Positions 23,039-31,749 are shown, counted from the first letter of the stretch. The stretch: 37,907 bases of DNA from an uncultured Alphaproteobacteria bacterium (GCA_902464275.1 CABQIK010000017.1:1-37907), one strand, 5' to 3'. Numbers and translations are program-made. Notes: generated by a model from the sequence alone, not told the origin.

Positions 23039-23662
23039 ATGTATACACAATCTGGAAGGTCTATGGTGGAAATGCTTGGCGTTCTGGCTATTATCGGGGT
23101 TCTTAGCGTCGGGGCGATTGCCGGTTATTCTAAGGCGATGATGAAGTATAAACTCAATAAGCAGGCGGAACAATTAAATACCGTAATCAACGCCATTGCC
23201 CGCAACATACATAGCTTTGACAACATCCATGCCGCCGGCGGAAGCACCCCTGATTTAACGCAATATTTTATCAAAATGGGCGAAATCCCGACTGAAATGA
23301 TACAAAATACCGGCCTTTTAAAAGATGTGTTCGGTATGCAATGGGCTTCATTTATCAACACAACCGATACCCATATATTTTTAGAAGGCATTGCTCCGAT
23401 ATTAAAAACCAAATCTGCCGATAACTTAGCCATTTGTCAAAACGTGATTTTAACCGCCAAAGAAAACGCCGACAGCATTCTTGAATTTAACACTGCCAGT
23501 AAAGACAGCGGCAGCAGTGTCGGGCGTCTTTACGGTAACGCACAGTGTTTAAACGGGCGGAAGTGTTTAAAAGACGTAACGCTTGATGATATTTACACTA
23601 TCTGCAACAAGCAAATCGGCACGCAAAACGCCACCTTTCAAATTAAATGGCTAATTCGCTGA
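23039..23662 (+). CDS. Prepilin-like protein, short leader
   Basis: 207 residues. The leader MYTQSG is cut before RSMVEMLGVLAIIGVLSVG, with Glu at +5, as for prepilin peptidase substrates. The hydrophobic helix is near-identical to the genes at 9825 and 25365. The C-terminal globular domain shares spacing with the 9825 protein (LAICQNVI, then a Cys pair GNAQC-NGRKC, and DDIYTICNK). Pseudopilin or minor pilin of an unidentified type II secretion/type IV pilus machine; no assembly ATPase or secretin is in this window. Translation probably depends on the hairpin immediately upstream. It converges with the transporter at 23667 with a 4-nt gap. Confidence 0.85.
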   Translation: MYTQSGRSMVEMLGVLAIIGVLSVGAIAGYSKAMMKYKLNKQAEQLNTVINAIARNIHSFDNIHAAGGSTPDLTQYFIKMGEIPTEMIQNTGLLKDVFGMQWASFINTTDTHIFLEGIAPILKTKSADNLAICQNVILTAKENADSILEFNTASKDSGSSVGRLYGNAQCLNGRKCLKDVTLDDIYTICNKQIGTQNATFQIKWLIR

Positions 23663-23666
23663 CAGA

Positions 23667-24551
23667 CTAATTGCTTGCCAATATCAACACTAAAACCGCG
23701 GCCAAAAACAAAATTTTCCACTTTGCCGCGGCTTGCTTATCAGTATTGTTAAATTTAAATGCTTTAACCCCGCGACTCAAAAGCATAACCCAAAACAGCG
23801 AGGTATACGCAAGCACCGCCACATAAGCCGGATTTTGCGCATAATAAAACGCCAATGATTTCAGGCTGAAAAAGCCGATCATATAAACAAAAATCAGCCC
23901 TTTCAGCAAATTTTGCGGCAACACTAAATTTTTAAGCGGAAGGTTCTTTTTACAATATACCGTCAAATGCACCGCCGCAACCACTGCGGCAATAATAAAG
24001 CTTTGCCATAGCGCGCCCCAAATCGGCATTTGCACGGCATAATTCATAACCATTTTGCTGAGCACGGTAAAAGATGATGTTAACAGCAACAAAGGTAAAA
24101 GTTTATAAAGCGCCTGCCGTGTAAACGCAACCTGATGATAGCGGTTAAGCGCTAACACCGCGCCCGCGCATGATATAAAAATCGCCCCGCTCCGCCACGG
24201 ATTTTGCCAATATTGTCCGAGTAAACCGCTGTCAATAAAGCACCACATTACAAACACAATAATCACTGACAGCGGAGTAATTGAACTGACGGTTTCCGAA
24301 CCGTATTTTTGATTAATACCAAACACGGCATAATCAACCGCCGCGGCAATCATCCCCTGACAGATTGCCATAATATAAAAAACATACGGGAAAACCACCA
24401 AATTAAATGCTAAAACCGGCAACAGCAACAACGCCGTTAAAACGCCGCGATATACCATAAAAGTGTTGGCATCAAGCTTAATATTTTGCGCCGAAAGATA
24501 ATAAACCGCCGAAAGTATTGCCGACAGCAGCGCTAAAACCGCCCACATCAA
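23667..24551 (-). CDS. EamA/DMT-type membrane transporter
   Basis: 294 residues with about ten hydrophobic segments arranged as two halves of five, each beginning with a conserved small-residue helix (AVLALLSAILSAVYYLSAQ; LLLLTSSFTVLSKMVMNYA). This architecture and length fit the drug/metabolite transporter (EamA) superfamily of the inner membrane. The substrate cannot be predicted. No strongly conserved motif of a characterised subfamily is seen. It lies between a pilin-like gene and the small secreted protein gene, separated from the latter by a terminator. Confidence 0.8.
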   Translation of the reverse strand: MMWAVLALLSAILSAVYYLSAQNIKLDANTFMVYRGVLTALLLLPVLAFNLVVFPYVFYIMAICQGMIAAAVDYAVFGINQKYGSETVSSITPLSVIIVFVMWCFIDSGLLGQYWQNPWRSGAIFISCAGAVLALNRYHQVAFTRQALYKLLPLLLLTSSFTVLSKMVMNYAVQMPIWGALWQSFIIAAVVAAVHLTVYCKKNLPLKNLVLPQNLLKGLIFVYMIGFFSLKSLAFYYAQNPAYVAVLAYTSLFWVMLLSRGVKAFKFNNTDKQAAAKWKILFLAAVLVLILASN

Positions 24552-24570
24552 TTTACCTCATTTATTAATA

Positions 24571-24609
24571 ACAACAATCCCCGTTATAGCACACAAACGG
24601 GGATTATCC
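24571..24609 (-). terminator. Terminator after the small secreted protein gene
   Basis: AATCCCCGTT and AACGGGGATT with a 9-10-nt loop between the gene at 24618 and the transporter start; the minus-strand T run is interrupted (TTGTTGTTATT). Confidence 0.7.
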
Positions 24610-24617
24610 AAGGTAAT

Positions 24618-24878
24618 TTATTCAAACGTCCAAGAAACGGAATTGGTACTGCCATCAGTGGAGGCTGCTTCCGCCTCTGAAACCGAATATTTGGTTTTTA
24701 CGGCATTGTCTTCAGTGTTGGTTTCAGATGATGAAGCTCCGCTTCCTGAAGAAGAACCGCCTGATGATGAACTGCTACCTGAGCCACCGCCTTGCGTAAC
24801 ACTTGGTCCCCAAGCCGCCATCGCCTCAGAAACCGCAAAAACAGCCATAAAAGCAAATATTGCAATCAATTTTTTCAT
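24618..24878 (-). CDS. Small secreted Ser/Gly-rich protein
   Basis: 86 residues. A Sec signal peptide (MKKLIAIFAFMAVFAVSEAMA, cut before AWGP) is followed by a low-complexity Gly/Ser stretch (residues about 31-53, GGGSGSSSSSGG type) and an acidic tail ending NSVSWTFE. The repeat-rich region has no fold signature. It directly follows the PilS-like pilin gene (19-nt gap), so it may be part of the pilus system or be secreted by it; that is inference. No family is recognised. Confidence 0.75.
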   Translation of the reverse strand: MKKLIAIFAFMAVFAVSEAMAAWGPSVTQGGGSGSSSSSGGSSSGSGASSSETNTEDNAVKTKYSVSEAEAASTDGSTNSVSWTFE

Positions 24879-24897
24879 GAAATTATCCTTTCAAAAT

Positions 24898-25365
24898 TTA
24901 AGGGTTATTGTTGGTTCCGTTAATTTTAATTTCTTTTAAGCCGACTTTGTCACCGTCACCCCAATCGGCAGTGCCGATGCTGACTGTCGCTTCTTTCGGC
25001 AAGCCGGTATAGGTGAGCTTAAAAGCTAAATCGGCATGGCCGTCTATCGCCACTGTTTCAAGCAGCACATTGCCGCCGTACGCATTTTTAACCGTTTGCT
25101 CGTCTAACACCATGTCATTGGGAAACACGCCCAACTTTATGGCCGTTTTGAGCGGCTTGCTTGCAAGCGATGAATAATCTTTGGAGTTTAGAAAAATGGT
25201 GCGCAAATTGGCAACAATATGGGAAACCTGATCTTCGGTTTTATTAAGCTTATACTTTTGCATAGCCTTAGCGTATCCGGCAATACCGCCTACCGACAGC
25301 ACCCCGATAATCGCCAAAACGCCGAGCATCTCTACCATACTACGGCCGGATTGATTGTTGTTCAT
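24898..25365 (-). CDS. PilS-like type IV pilin
   Basis: 155 residues from ATG 25365 (MNNNQSG/RSMVEMLGVLAIIGVLSVGGIAGYAKAM); AGAGGT lies 8 nt before it and the longer upstream frame lacks a signal. Prepilin cleavage after Gly7 with Glu at +5. The body matches the PilS/TcpA-type layout: NAYGGNVLLETV followed by LAFKLTYTGLPKEATVSI. In this family the last motif usually holds a Cys (P-x-E-A/C-C) paired with a second one; here it is Thr, so the C-terminal disulfide is missing. First gene of a pair with the small secreted protein. It does not carry the 91-bp leader of the other two pilin genes. Confidence 0.85.
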   Translation of the reverse strand: MNNNQSGRSMVEMLGVLAIIGVLSVGGIAGYAKAMQKYKLNKTEDQVSHIVANLRTIFLNSKDYSSLASKPLKTAIKLGVFPNDMVLDEQTVKNAYGGNVLLETVAIDGHADLAFKLTYTGLPKEATVSIGTADWGDGDKVGLKEIKINGTNNNP

Positions 25366-25410
25366 GATATACCTCTTAATACATTTTACCAACATATAAA
25401 TGTGTAGCAT

Positions 25411-25442
25411 AAACGTACGTTTAAATTGAGCAGTCAGCTCAA
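25411..25442. other. Palindrome and hairpin between pilin and TPR gene
   Basis: AAACGTACGTTT is a perfect 12-bp palindrome (25411-25422), followed by TTGAGC-AGTCA-GCTCAA (25426-25442). The hairpin could be a weak terminator of the TPR gene; the palindrome is a possible binding site near the pilin promoter. Confidence 0.4.
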
Positions 25443-25453
25443 GCGCAAACCCG

Positions 25454-26947
25454 CTACATTCCTTGCGAACTGCGCCTATTAGCCACCACTGAAAGCAGTT
25501 TATTGATGGTTTCGGGCATATCCTGTTCCTGCTTAGATTCTATAATATCAATAATATCCTGCTCGCGTGATGTTAATTCTTCATTAATGCCTACTTTAGC
25601 ATAATAATCATTACTGCTGTTATACAAATTGGCGGCCTTGCGATTATCGCCCTGGTCATAATAAAACTGTGAAAGATGTTTATTGGCGTTTGCCACTTGG
25701 TGCGAATACATATCTTCGTCAGCCATATTCAAAACCTGTTGATACGCCCAAATTGCCTTGCTTTCAGAATTAGCCTTAACATACATGTCAGCGGCGCGGC
25801 TCCAAGCGTTAACGTTTTTGGGCGAAAGCTCTATGGCGGTTTCAAAAGCGGCCGTACTCAATGATATATCCTGAACGCTTGATAATGTTCCGAGCAAACA
25901 CGCATAATTTGACGCCTCTAAGAATGACAAATCGCGCTTTGAGGTATTTCCTTTAAGCTGAAAACACCTTTCGCTGCAAGTGTCAAGTAAACACTGCATC
26001 AAATCCATACATGGTATCGGGTCGCCCGTGCTTAACTGATAAAGCGCCTCATCCGGAGTTAACAATCCGTCAGTACCGGCCACGCTGTCAAACTTGCCGT
26101 TAATACTCAGATAAATAAAGTTTTTAACCGCATCCACAAGCTGAATAACATCTTCTTCGGTTGCCAAATCACCGACTTTGGCTTTCAGCACTTGCGCAAT
26201 TTTGCCCTCGTCAATATCACGCCCCATCATATTAATCAACAAACCGGTTAAATCGGCCAAACTTTTTTTGGAAGGAGTATATTTAAATGGCTTAATACCG
26301 GCCGCCATTTCATCAAGCTCGCCGCTCCGCCCTTTGCGCCAGTCAAATTCTTTGGATGAGGCGTTTCCTCTGCTTCCGGCATAAGCCGATGAATTTTGCG
26401 GTTTTGCGGTAGGAGCCGACTTAGCCAGAGTCGATGCCAATGACGAATTTAGCATTCTGTCGCCGAAATCGGTATTTTTCGGCATTTTTCTTTCTGCCTC
26501 GCGCTTGCGCTGCTCGCTTAATTCTCTTTCCGCATTTTCACGACGGCGGCGTTCAAGGTCTTCCTGATTACGTTTTAATTCTTCCTGACTGCGTTTTTGT
26601 TGTAATGCCGCCCTGCTCTGCGATGCGCCTTCATCATCGCGGACAAAATTATTTTCATATCCGCGCTCATTAATCGGCGTGGTTGCGCCGGATTGCGCGG
26701 CGCCGCCGACTCCGACATCGGAAGCAACATCGTTTTTAATAAAAGAAAGCAAAGATTTAATGTATAAAATAACAATCAAAAACAAAAATAACACAAAAGC
26801 CAGCAACAGCAAAATAACTGAAACTATCCGTAAATTATCCGTTCCTGAAAAATAGTGCTGAAAAAAACCGGCCATGCCGTTTAAGTTTTGTGAAACGGCA
26901 AGACTGAAACGACTGGTTAATAAAAACAGCGCTATGTGTTTAATCAT
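25454..26947 (-). CDS. Membrane-anchored TPR protein
   Basis: 497 residues. Order: a possible N-terminal signal/anchor (1-20), a strong membrane helix (about 42-68, VSVILLLLAFVLFLFLIVILY), a long charged coiled-coil region (about 110-155, QQKRSQEELKRNQEDLERRRREN), a linker, a helical domain with a CMDLMQCLLDTCSERC cluster (about 312-327), then TPR repeats (about 350-440; FETAIELSPKNVNAWSRAADMYVKAN). Scaffold-type architecture. It lies upstream of the pilin gene in the same direction and is followed by a possible weak hairpin, so a role in pilus or envelope assembly is plausible but unproven. AAAGGAAC precedes the ATG. Confidence 0.75.
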   Translation of the reverse strand: MIKHIALFLLTSRFSLAVSQNLNGMAGFFQHYFSGTDNLRIVSVILLLLAFVLFLFLIVILYIKSLLSFIKNDVASDVGVGGAAQSGATTPINERGYENNFVRDDEGASQSRAALQQKRSQEELKRNQEDLERRRRENAERELSEQRKREAERKMPKNTDFGDRMLNSSLASTLAKSAPTAKPQNSSAYAGSRGNASSKEFDWRKGRSGELDEMAAGIKPFKYTPSKKSLADLTGLLINMMGRDIDEGKIAQVLKAKVGDLATEEDVIQLVDAVKNFIYLSINGKFDSVAGTDGLLTPDEALYQLSTGDPIPCMDLMQCLLDTCSERCFQLKGNTSKRDLSFLEASNYACLLGTLSSVQDISLSTAAFETAIELSPKNVNAWSRAADMYVKANSESKAIWAYQQVLNMADEDMYSHQVANANKHLSQFYYDQGDNRKAANLYNSSNDYYAKVGINEELTSREQDIIDIIESKQEQDMPETINKLLSVVANRRSSQGM

Positions 26948-27032
26948 ATCAGTTCCTTTTGGTCATTTTATGCAAATAACTTTATGCAGTTATAGAACAA
27001 ATAGATTAAAAATGTATTACCTTAACGCCTAT

Positions 27033-28523
27033 TTAATAAAATTTGCCGAGTCTGGATTTAACCTCTGCGCAAAGCGCCTCATCACCGGTGCGAGCCGCGG
27101 CCGCCACCGCTTTGCCGGCATAATTTTTTGCTTTTTGATAATGGCCGAGCTTATATTCAATCAAAGTTAAATTAATATAATCCGATACCAAACCCGCGTC
27201 ACGCTTGCTTTTAACCTCAAGCGCGGCGGAGCGGCAAAACATTTTTTTTGCCTCCGCGAGTTTTTCCTGCCGCAAAAAAATCATACCCAAAAAGCCGTAA
27301 ATATCAGCCACATAAAAACCGGTTTTATGTTTTTTGGTCAGCGGCAAAATTTGCAAACAGCGATTCTCCGCGGCGCTTAACATATTTTGTGTAAACAATG
27401 CCTGAATTTCCAAAAATGCCGCGTCAAAATAGGCCGCGTAATTTTTGGTTTGCATATATGCCTTTTGCGCCGCCAACGCATATTCTAACGCTTCCGCATA
27501 TTTCTTTTGCCGAAAAAAGGCCATTGCCATAATTTCGGCGCTTTGCCCCTCTCCGGCGGCATTGCGGCACTTTTTATGCAGAGCGAGCCCTTGTTCCGCA
27601 TATTTTATTGCCATGGCAAGCTTGCCGCGTATAACAAACAACAACGCCTGCTGATTAATAATTTCCGCCTCAGATTTTGCAAACCCCGCCTGATGAAAAA
27701 TTTTGCGGCTGCGCTTAAAAAAGTCCGCCGCTTCAGCAAAGCGATTCTGTCCTGCCGTGAGCATTCCTTTAGCCGCCAAAATTTTTGCTTCTTCATTTTT
27801 TCCGCCGATTTTAGCGGCAATATTGCCCGCGGTTTCAAACATCATCTGCGAAACATCGCTGATTGCGCACACCCGATAAGCTTCGCCGGCCGTAAAATAT
27901 ACTTCCGATTCGCTGTAATAACAGCGCCGCCGCTTAAAAATTTTTCCGGCTTTACCGAGTAAAGACACCGCCGCCGCCATATCCGATTCATAAACCGACA
28001 ACTTTGCCGCAAGCAGCATAAGCTCGGCTTTTGCCAAAGTATTCAGCTTTTTGGTATTCAAACTGCGCAAGTGTTTTTTCAAAGCGGCATAATCAAATTT
28101 AAGCGCGCAAAATTTTGCATTCCACAACAACAATTCGGCATTATCCGGCATACTTTTAAGCAATATTTTAATTTGTTTTTCAGCTTCTTGCGGCGCAAAA
28201 TGAGCAAGAGCCCCCAAGCTTAAAACTTCATTTTTAACTTTAATTTCATTTATAAGCGGCGCATAATTGCCCTGCCGCGCCTCGTTTAACAGTTTTCGGT
28301 ACCGCTTTTGAGGGTGACGCGCCAACTGTTTTGCCGCCTGCGCCAAAGCATAATCGGATACAAAAACCAACGATTCGTTTTGTTGGCGCAATTTCATAAC
28401 CGCCTGCAGTAACATTGCGCGATAAAACGCCGCTTTCAGCGTTTGCATATAATACAACCATGCTCCGGCGCCGATTAAAAGCGCCGCCGAAAAAATCATC
28501 AACTCAAAATATTTCATAAACAT
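27033..28523 (-). CDS. TPR-repeat protein with N-terminal membrane helix
   Basis: 496 residues. An N-terminal membrane helix (MKYFELMIFSAALLIGAGAWLYY) is followed by helical repeats through the whole length. Several are recognisable TPRs (AAKGMLTAGQNRFAEAADFFKRSRKI, AMAFFRQKKYAEALEYALAAQKAY, GFLGMIFLRQEKLAEAKKMF). It is rich in Ala/Lys and Tyr, and has no catalytic signature. It is the first gene of the minus-strand group with the other TPR protein and pilin gene. The start is uncertain: ATG 28523 or ATG 28517 (MKYFEL), neither with a good Shine-Dalgarno. It is divergent from the LonB-like gene. Confidence 0.75.
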   Translation of the reverse strand: MFMKYFELMIFSAALLIGAGAWLYYMQTLKAAFYRAMLLQAVMKLRQQNESLVFVSDYALAQAAKQLARHPQKRYRKLLNEARQGNYAPLINEIKVKNEVLSLGALAHFAPQEAEKQIKILLKSMPDNAELLLWNAKFCALKFDYAALKKHLRSLNTKKLNTLAKAELMLLAAKLSVYESDMAAAVSLLGKAGKIFKRRRCYYSESEVYFTAGEAYRVCAISDVSQMMFETAGNIAAKIGGKNEEAKILAAKGMLTAGQNRFAEAADFFKRSRKIFHQAGFAKSEAEIINQQALLFVIRGKLAMAIKYAEQGLALHKKCRNAAGEGQSAEIMAMAFFRQKKYAEALEYALAAQKAYMQTKNYAAYFDAAFLEIQALFTQNMLSAAENRCLQILPLTKKHKTGFYVADIYGFLGMIFLRQEKLAEAKKMFCRSAALEVKSKRDAGLVSDYINLTLIEYKLGHYQKAKNYAGKAVAAAARTGDEALCAEVKSRLGKFY

Positions 28524-28600
28524 TTACACTAAATTAGTTTTTGCCCGTTATTATCCACATAATATACAACAAAAAGCTATTACAAAAGGATTTTTTAAAA

Positions 28601-31036
28601 ATGTCCATCACAAAATTAACTCCCGAACAACTCTACAAAAAGTGCGACACCTCGCGGTTTGATTTTAACTCCACCGCCGACTTGCAAGAACGCCTTTCCG
28701 CATTAGGACAAGACCGCGCCATCAGCGCCGTGGAGCTTGGCATTAACATTAAATCAAAAGGCTACAACCTGTTTTGCTTCGGCCCTGAAGGCACCGGCAA
28801 AATGAGTTTGGTTAAGCGCATTTTGGAAAAAGAATCAAAATTACGCCCCACCCCGTGCGACTGGGCTTATGTTTACAACTTTGACGAACCGCACAAACCG
28901 ATTGCCATCAGCTTTGCCGCCGGTGAAGCCGCGGAATTTGCCAAAGATACCGATGAGTTAATTGAAAATTTAAGCACGGCGATTCCCGCCATTATGGACA
29001 GCGACGAATACAAAGCCGCCGTTGAAATAATTAAACAAAAATACAAAGGCAAAAAAGAAGACTATATTAAAATTTTGCAAAAAAAAGCCAAAGGCAAAAG
29101 CGTATCTTTGCTGCACATGCCGGTAGGCTTGGTGGTTGCCCCGGTTAAAGACGGCGAGGTTTTAAGTCCGGAAGCTTTTGACCAACTCACCGATGATGAA
29201 AAGCAAAAAATCACCGATGACTTAAACGCCATGCAGGCTGAAATTGAAAACACCGCGCAAGATTTGCCGCAGTGGGAAGAAAAGCAACGTGATGAAATTG
29301 ATCATCTGCGTGAAAAACTGGCCAAAAACATTATCAGTTCGCCGGTTGACGAGCTCCGTAAAAAGTACAAACAATACAAACCGGCCTCTGAATTTTTAAA
29401 ATCTATTCAAAAAAATATTTTGGAAAACATTGACGACTTTATGCCCGCCTCCGAAAAACCGGCCGCCGGTTCTGAAGAAGACCCGCTCTCGCAGCTTTTA
29501 TTGCGCATGAATAAAAATGAAGAAGATAAGTTTGCCAAATTTAAGGTTAACGTTATTGTTAAAAATACGCCCGATTCAGGCGCGCCTATCGTATTGCTTG
29601 ACCATCCGACGCAAGGCAATTTGGTCGGCAAAGTGGAGCGTATTCAGCAATACGGCGCGCTGCTCACTGACTTTACCTTAATTAAAGCCGGAGCATTGCA
29701 TCAGGCTAACGGCGGATTTTTATTGATTGATGCCCGCAAACTGTTGATGCAGCCTTTTTCATGGGATTCCTTAAAGCGCGCTCTGGCGTCTAAGTCCATT
29801 AAAATTGAAACTCCGGGCGATGAAACCAGTTTTACCACCATCTCGCTTGACCCGATGCCGATTCCTCTTGACGTTAAAGTTATTTTGACCGGCGATGAAG
29901 ATTTGTATGAGCTGTTAAGCGAACGCGACCCTGATTTTTCTGATTACTTTAAGGTTGAGGCCGACTTCGGCGTGGTAATGGATCGCACCCCCGAAAATGA
30001 GGAAGAATACGCCAAACTCATCGGCTCGCTCTCTAAAAAGAAAAATTTGCGTTCCTTGAACAAACAGGCCGTCGGCAAAGTTATTGAATACGCCTCCCGC
30101 CTGGCTGACGATTCGGAAAAATTAACCGCGCACATTTCTTCCATCGGCGACTTGCTGCGCGAGGCTGATTATTGGGCGCGTAAATCAAACTCCAAACAAA
30201 TCGGCAAAAACCACATTATGCAGGCGATTGAAGCGCAAATTTACCGCAGCGACCGCATTAACAAAGCCATGCTTGAGCAAATTGACAAAGGCACCATTTT
30301 AATGGACGTTAAAGGCGAGCGCGTAGGACAAATTAACGGCCTTGTCGTTTACAATTTTTCCCGCAATTCATTCGGCAAACCGGCTCGTATTACCACGCAA
30401 GTCAGAATGGGCAACGGCGAGTTTGTTGACATTGAGCGCGAAATTGAAATGAGCGGCCCGATTCACACCAAAGGCGTGCTGATTTTGCAGGCTCTGCTTT
30501 CAAACCGCTTTGCCAAACGCAAACCGCTGTCATTGTCAGCATCTATCGTGTTTGAGCAATCTTACGGCGGAGTTGACGGCGACAGCGCCTCTTCAACCGA
30601 ATATTACTGCCTGCTTTCCGCCATTGCCAACCTGCCGATAAAGCAAAACATTGCCGTCACCGGCTCCATTAACCAGTTTGGCGAAATTCAGCCTATCGGC
30701 GGCGTTAATGAAAAAATTGAAGGCTTTTACGAGGTTTGCAAATACAACGGATTAACCGGCACCCAGGGCGTTATTATTCCACGCACCAACATCAGCAATT
30801 TAATGCTTAAAGAAGAAATTGTTACCGCGGTTGAAAACGGCATGTTCCATATTTACGCCGTTGACACGGTTGATGACGGTATTGAAATTTTAACCGGTAA
30901 AAAAGCCGGCAAACCCGACAAAAACGGGCAGTACCCCAAAGGAACGGTTAACTATCTGGTAGCGCAAAGTCTGGAAGATTATTACCAATGCTACGTGCGC
31001 TATGCGCAAGAAACGCATGGTTGTTTAAGCAATTAA
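28601..31036 (+). CDS. LonB-like ATP-dependent protease (S16, YcbZ type)
   Basis: 811 residues from ATG 28601 (MSITKLTPEQLY), chosen because AAAAGGA is 10 nt upstream and the family starts here; the 20 codons upstream are AT-rich spacer. An AAA-like N-terminal ATPase has a degenerate P-loop GPEGTGKMS (61-69, Met in place of Thr/Ser after the Lys), then a long coiled-coil insertion (about 130-290). The C-terminal Lon protease domain has Ser662 in SYGGVDGDSAS and Lys705 in GGVNEK. The family degrades proteins and is poorly characterised. It has its own terminator. Confidence 0.92.
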   Translation: MSITKLTPEQLYKKCDTSRFDFNSTADLQERLSALGQDRAISAVELGINIKSKGYNLFCFGPEGTGKMSLVKRILEKESKLRPTPCDWAYVYNFDEPHKPIAISFAAGEAAEFAKDTDELIENLSTAIPAIMDSDEYKAAVEIIKQKYKGKKEDYIKILQKKAKGKSVSLLHMPVGLVVAPVKDGEVLSPEAFDQLTDDEKQKITDDLNAMQAEIENTAQDLPQWEEKQRDEIDHLREKLAKNIISSPVDELRKKYKQYKPASEFLKSIQKNILENIDDFMPASEKPAAGSEEDPLSQLLLRMNKNEEDKFAKFKVNVIVKNTPDSGAPIVLLDHPTQGNLVGKVERIQQYGALLTDFTLIKAGALHQANGGFLLIDARKLLMQPFSWDSLKRALASKSIKIETPGDETSFTTISLDPMPIPLDVKVILTGDEDLYELLSERDPDFSDYFKVEADFGVVMDRTPENEEEYAKLIGSLSKKKNLRSLNKQAVGKVIEYASRLADDSEKLTAHISSIGDLLREADYWARKSNSKQIGKNHIMQAIEAQIYRSDRINKAMLEQIDKGTILMDVKGERVGQINGLVVYNFSRNSFGKPARITTQVRMGNGEFVDIEREIEMSGPIHTKGVLILQALLSNRFAKRKPLSLSASIVFEQSYGGVDGDSASSTEYYCLLSAIANLPIKQNIAVTGSINQFGEIQPIGGVNEKIEGFYEVCKYNGLTGTQGVIIPRTNISNLMLKEEIVTAVENGMFHIYAVDTVDDGIEILTGKKAGKPDKNGQYPKGTVNYLVAQSLEDYYQCYVRYAQETHGCLSN

Positions 31037-31056
31037 CCTGCAGACATTTAAAAAAG

Positions 31057-31100
31057 ATAAACCCCTTTTGTTTTTTTTGGTAAAAGGGGTTTATTTTTTA
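31057..31100 (+). terminator. Terminator of the LonB-like gene
   Basis: AAACCCCTTTT (31059-31069) pairs with AAAAGGGGTTT (31082-31092), followed by ATTTTTT. Confidence 0.9.
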
Positions 31101-31148
31101 AGGTTAAAAGCAGGAACTGATTTAATGTTCTGCTTTGTAAATTCAAAA

Positions 31149-31247
31149 TCAATCGGTGTTTTTGCGTTTTTTCTTCTTACCCGAAAAAAATGAGGTCAGA
31201 AACGCAATAATTATAGCCCATATCATATAAAAAAATTTTTTGCACAT
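31149..31247 (-). CDS. Possible small membrane protein (doubtful)
   Basis: A frame of about 32 residues from ATG 31247 (MCKKFFYMIWAIIIAFLTSFFSGKKKKRKNTD): one membrane helix with a strongly basic tail. No Shine-Dalgarno precedes it. A longer frame starts at 31346 but has no signal either. Listed because its layout (helix plus KKKKRK) resembles small membrane proteins or toxins. The rest of 31100-31350 shows nothing else. Confidence 0.25.
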   Translation of the reverse strand: MCKKFFYMIWAIIIAFLTSFFSGKKKKRKNTD

Positions 31248-31352
31248 CATAATAAAAAGAACATTTTTATTATAACCGACATTGCTCTGAAAGGCAAGCT
31301 TAATATTTATGGCGTCTCCGATTTTTAATCGTAACAAATTTGTCACATTTTC

Positions 31353-31381
31353 TTGACAAGGTTTTCAAAATATGCTAAATT
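31353..31381 (+). promoter_or_regulatory. Strong promoter of the 59-aa gene
   Basis: TTGACA (31353-31358), 17 nt, TAAATT (31376-31381). A TG at 31373-31374, just ahead of the -10 hexamer, gives a near extended -10. It lies 40 nt before the ATG. Confidence 0.7.
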
Positions 31382-31420
31382 AAACTTAATAATAAAGATT
31401 GGACTCAAAGGAGAAAAATC

Positions 31421-31600
31421 ATGGTTAATGTAATATCTTCAGCAAAAGCAAAGGCCGCGCACCGCAAAGCCATGCTCACCAATATGGAATTTGTACGCGT
31501 TAACGCGCAAGTTTCAAACAATGAATTTAACCGTAAAGATGAGGTCAGAATCATCACTCCGGCCAATCAGGATTATAAAATTAAGGACGACCGTAATTAA
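31421..31600 (+). CDS. Small basic protein (59 aa), unknown
   Basis: 59 residues (MVNVISSAKAKAAHRKAML ... YKIKDDRN), too short for a default 60-residue gene cutoff. Its start is well supported: AAAGGAG lies 7 nt before the ATG, a consensus promoter lies upstream and a strong terminator follows 17 nt after the stop, making it a complete monocistronic unit. It has an Ala/Lys-rich N-terminus and a Val/Asn middle (VRVNAQVSNNEFNRKDEVRIITPANQ), and no membrane segment or signal peptide. No family recognised. The strong signals suggest high expression, so it may be a small nucleic-acid- or ribosome-associated protein; that is a guess. Confidence 0.7.
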   Translation: MVNVISSAKAKAAHRKAMLTNMEFVRVNAQVSNNEFNRKDEVRIITPANQDYKIKDDRN

Positions 31601-31615
31601 AACTTCTTTATACCC

Positions 31616-31644
31616 TTAAAGCTCCGCTCGGCGGAGCTTTTTTA
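31616..31644 (+). terminator. Terminator of the 59-aa gene
   Basis: AAGCTCCGC-TCG-GCGGAGCTTTTTT. Confidence 0.92.
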
Positions 31645-31682
31645 GTTTAAAACACCAAAATACGTCTCTCCGCTTTTTTTTA

Positions 31683-31711
31683 TTGTTTTTTATAATAAAG
31701 TTGATTATAAT
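31683..31711 (+). promoter_or_regulatory. Promoter of the Cys-rich protein gene
   Basis: TTGTTT (31683-31688), 17 nt, consensus TATAAT (31706-31711), 39 nt before the ATG. Confidence 0.6.
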
Positions 31712-31749
31712 AATTACAATGTTCAGCAATTATTTATGAGGGTGTTAAA

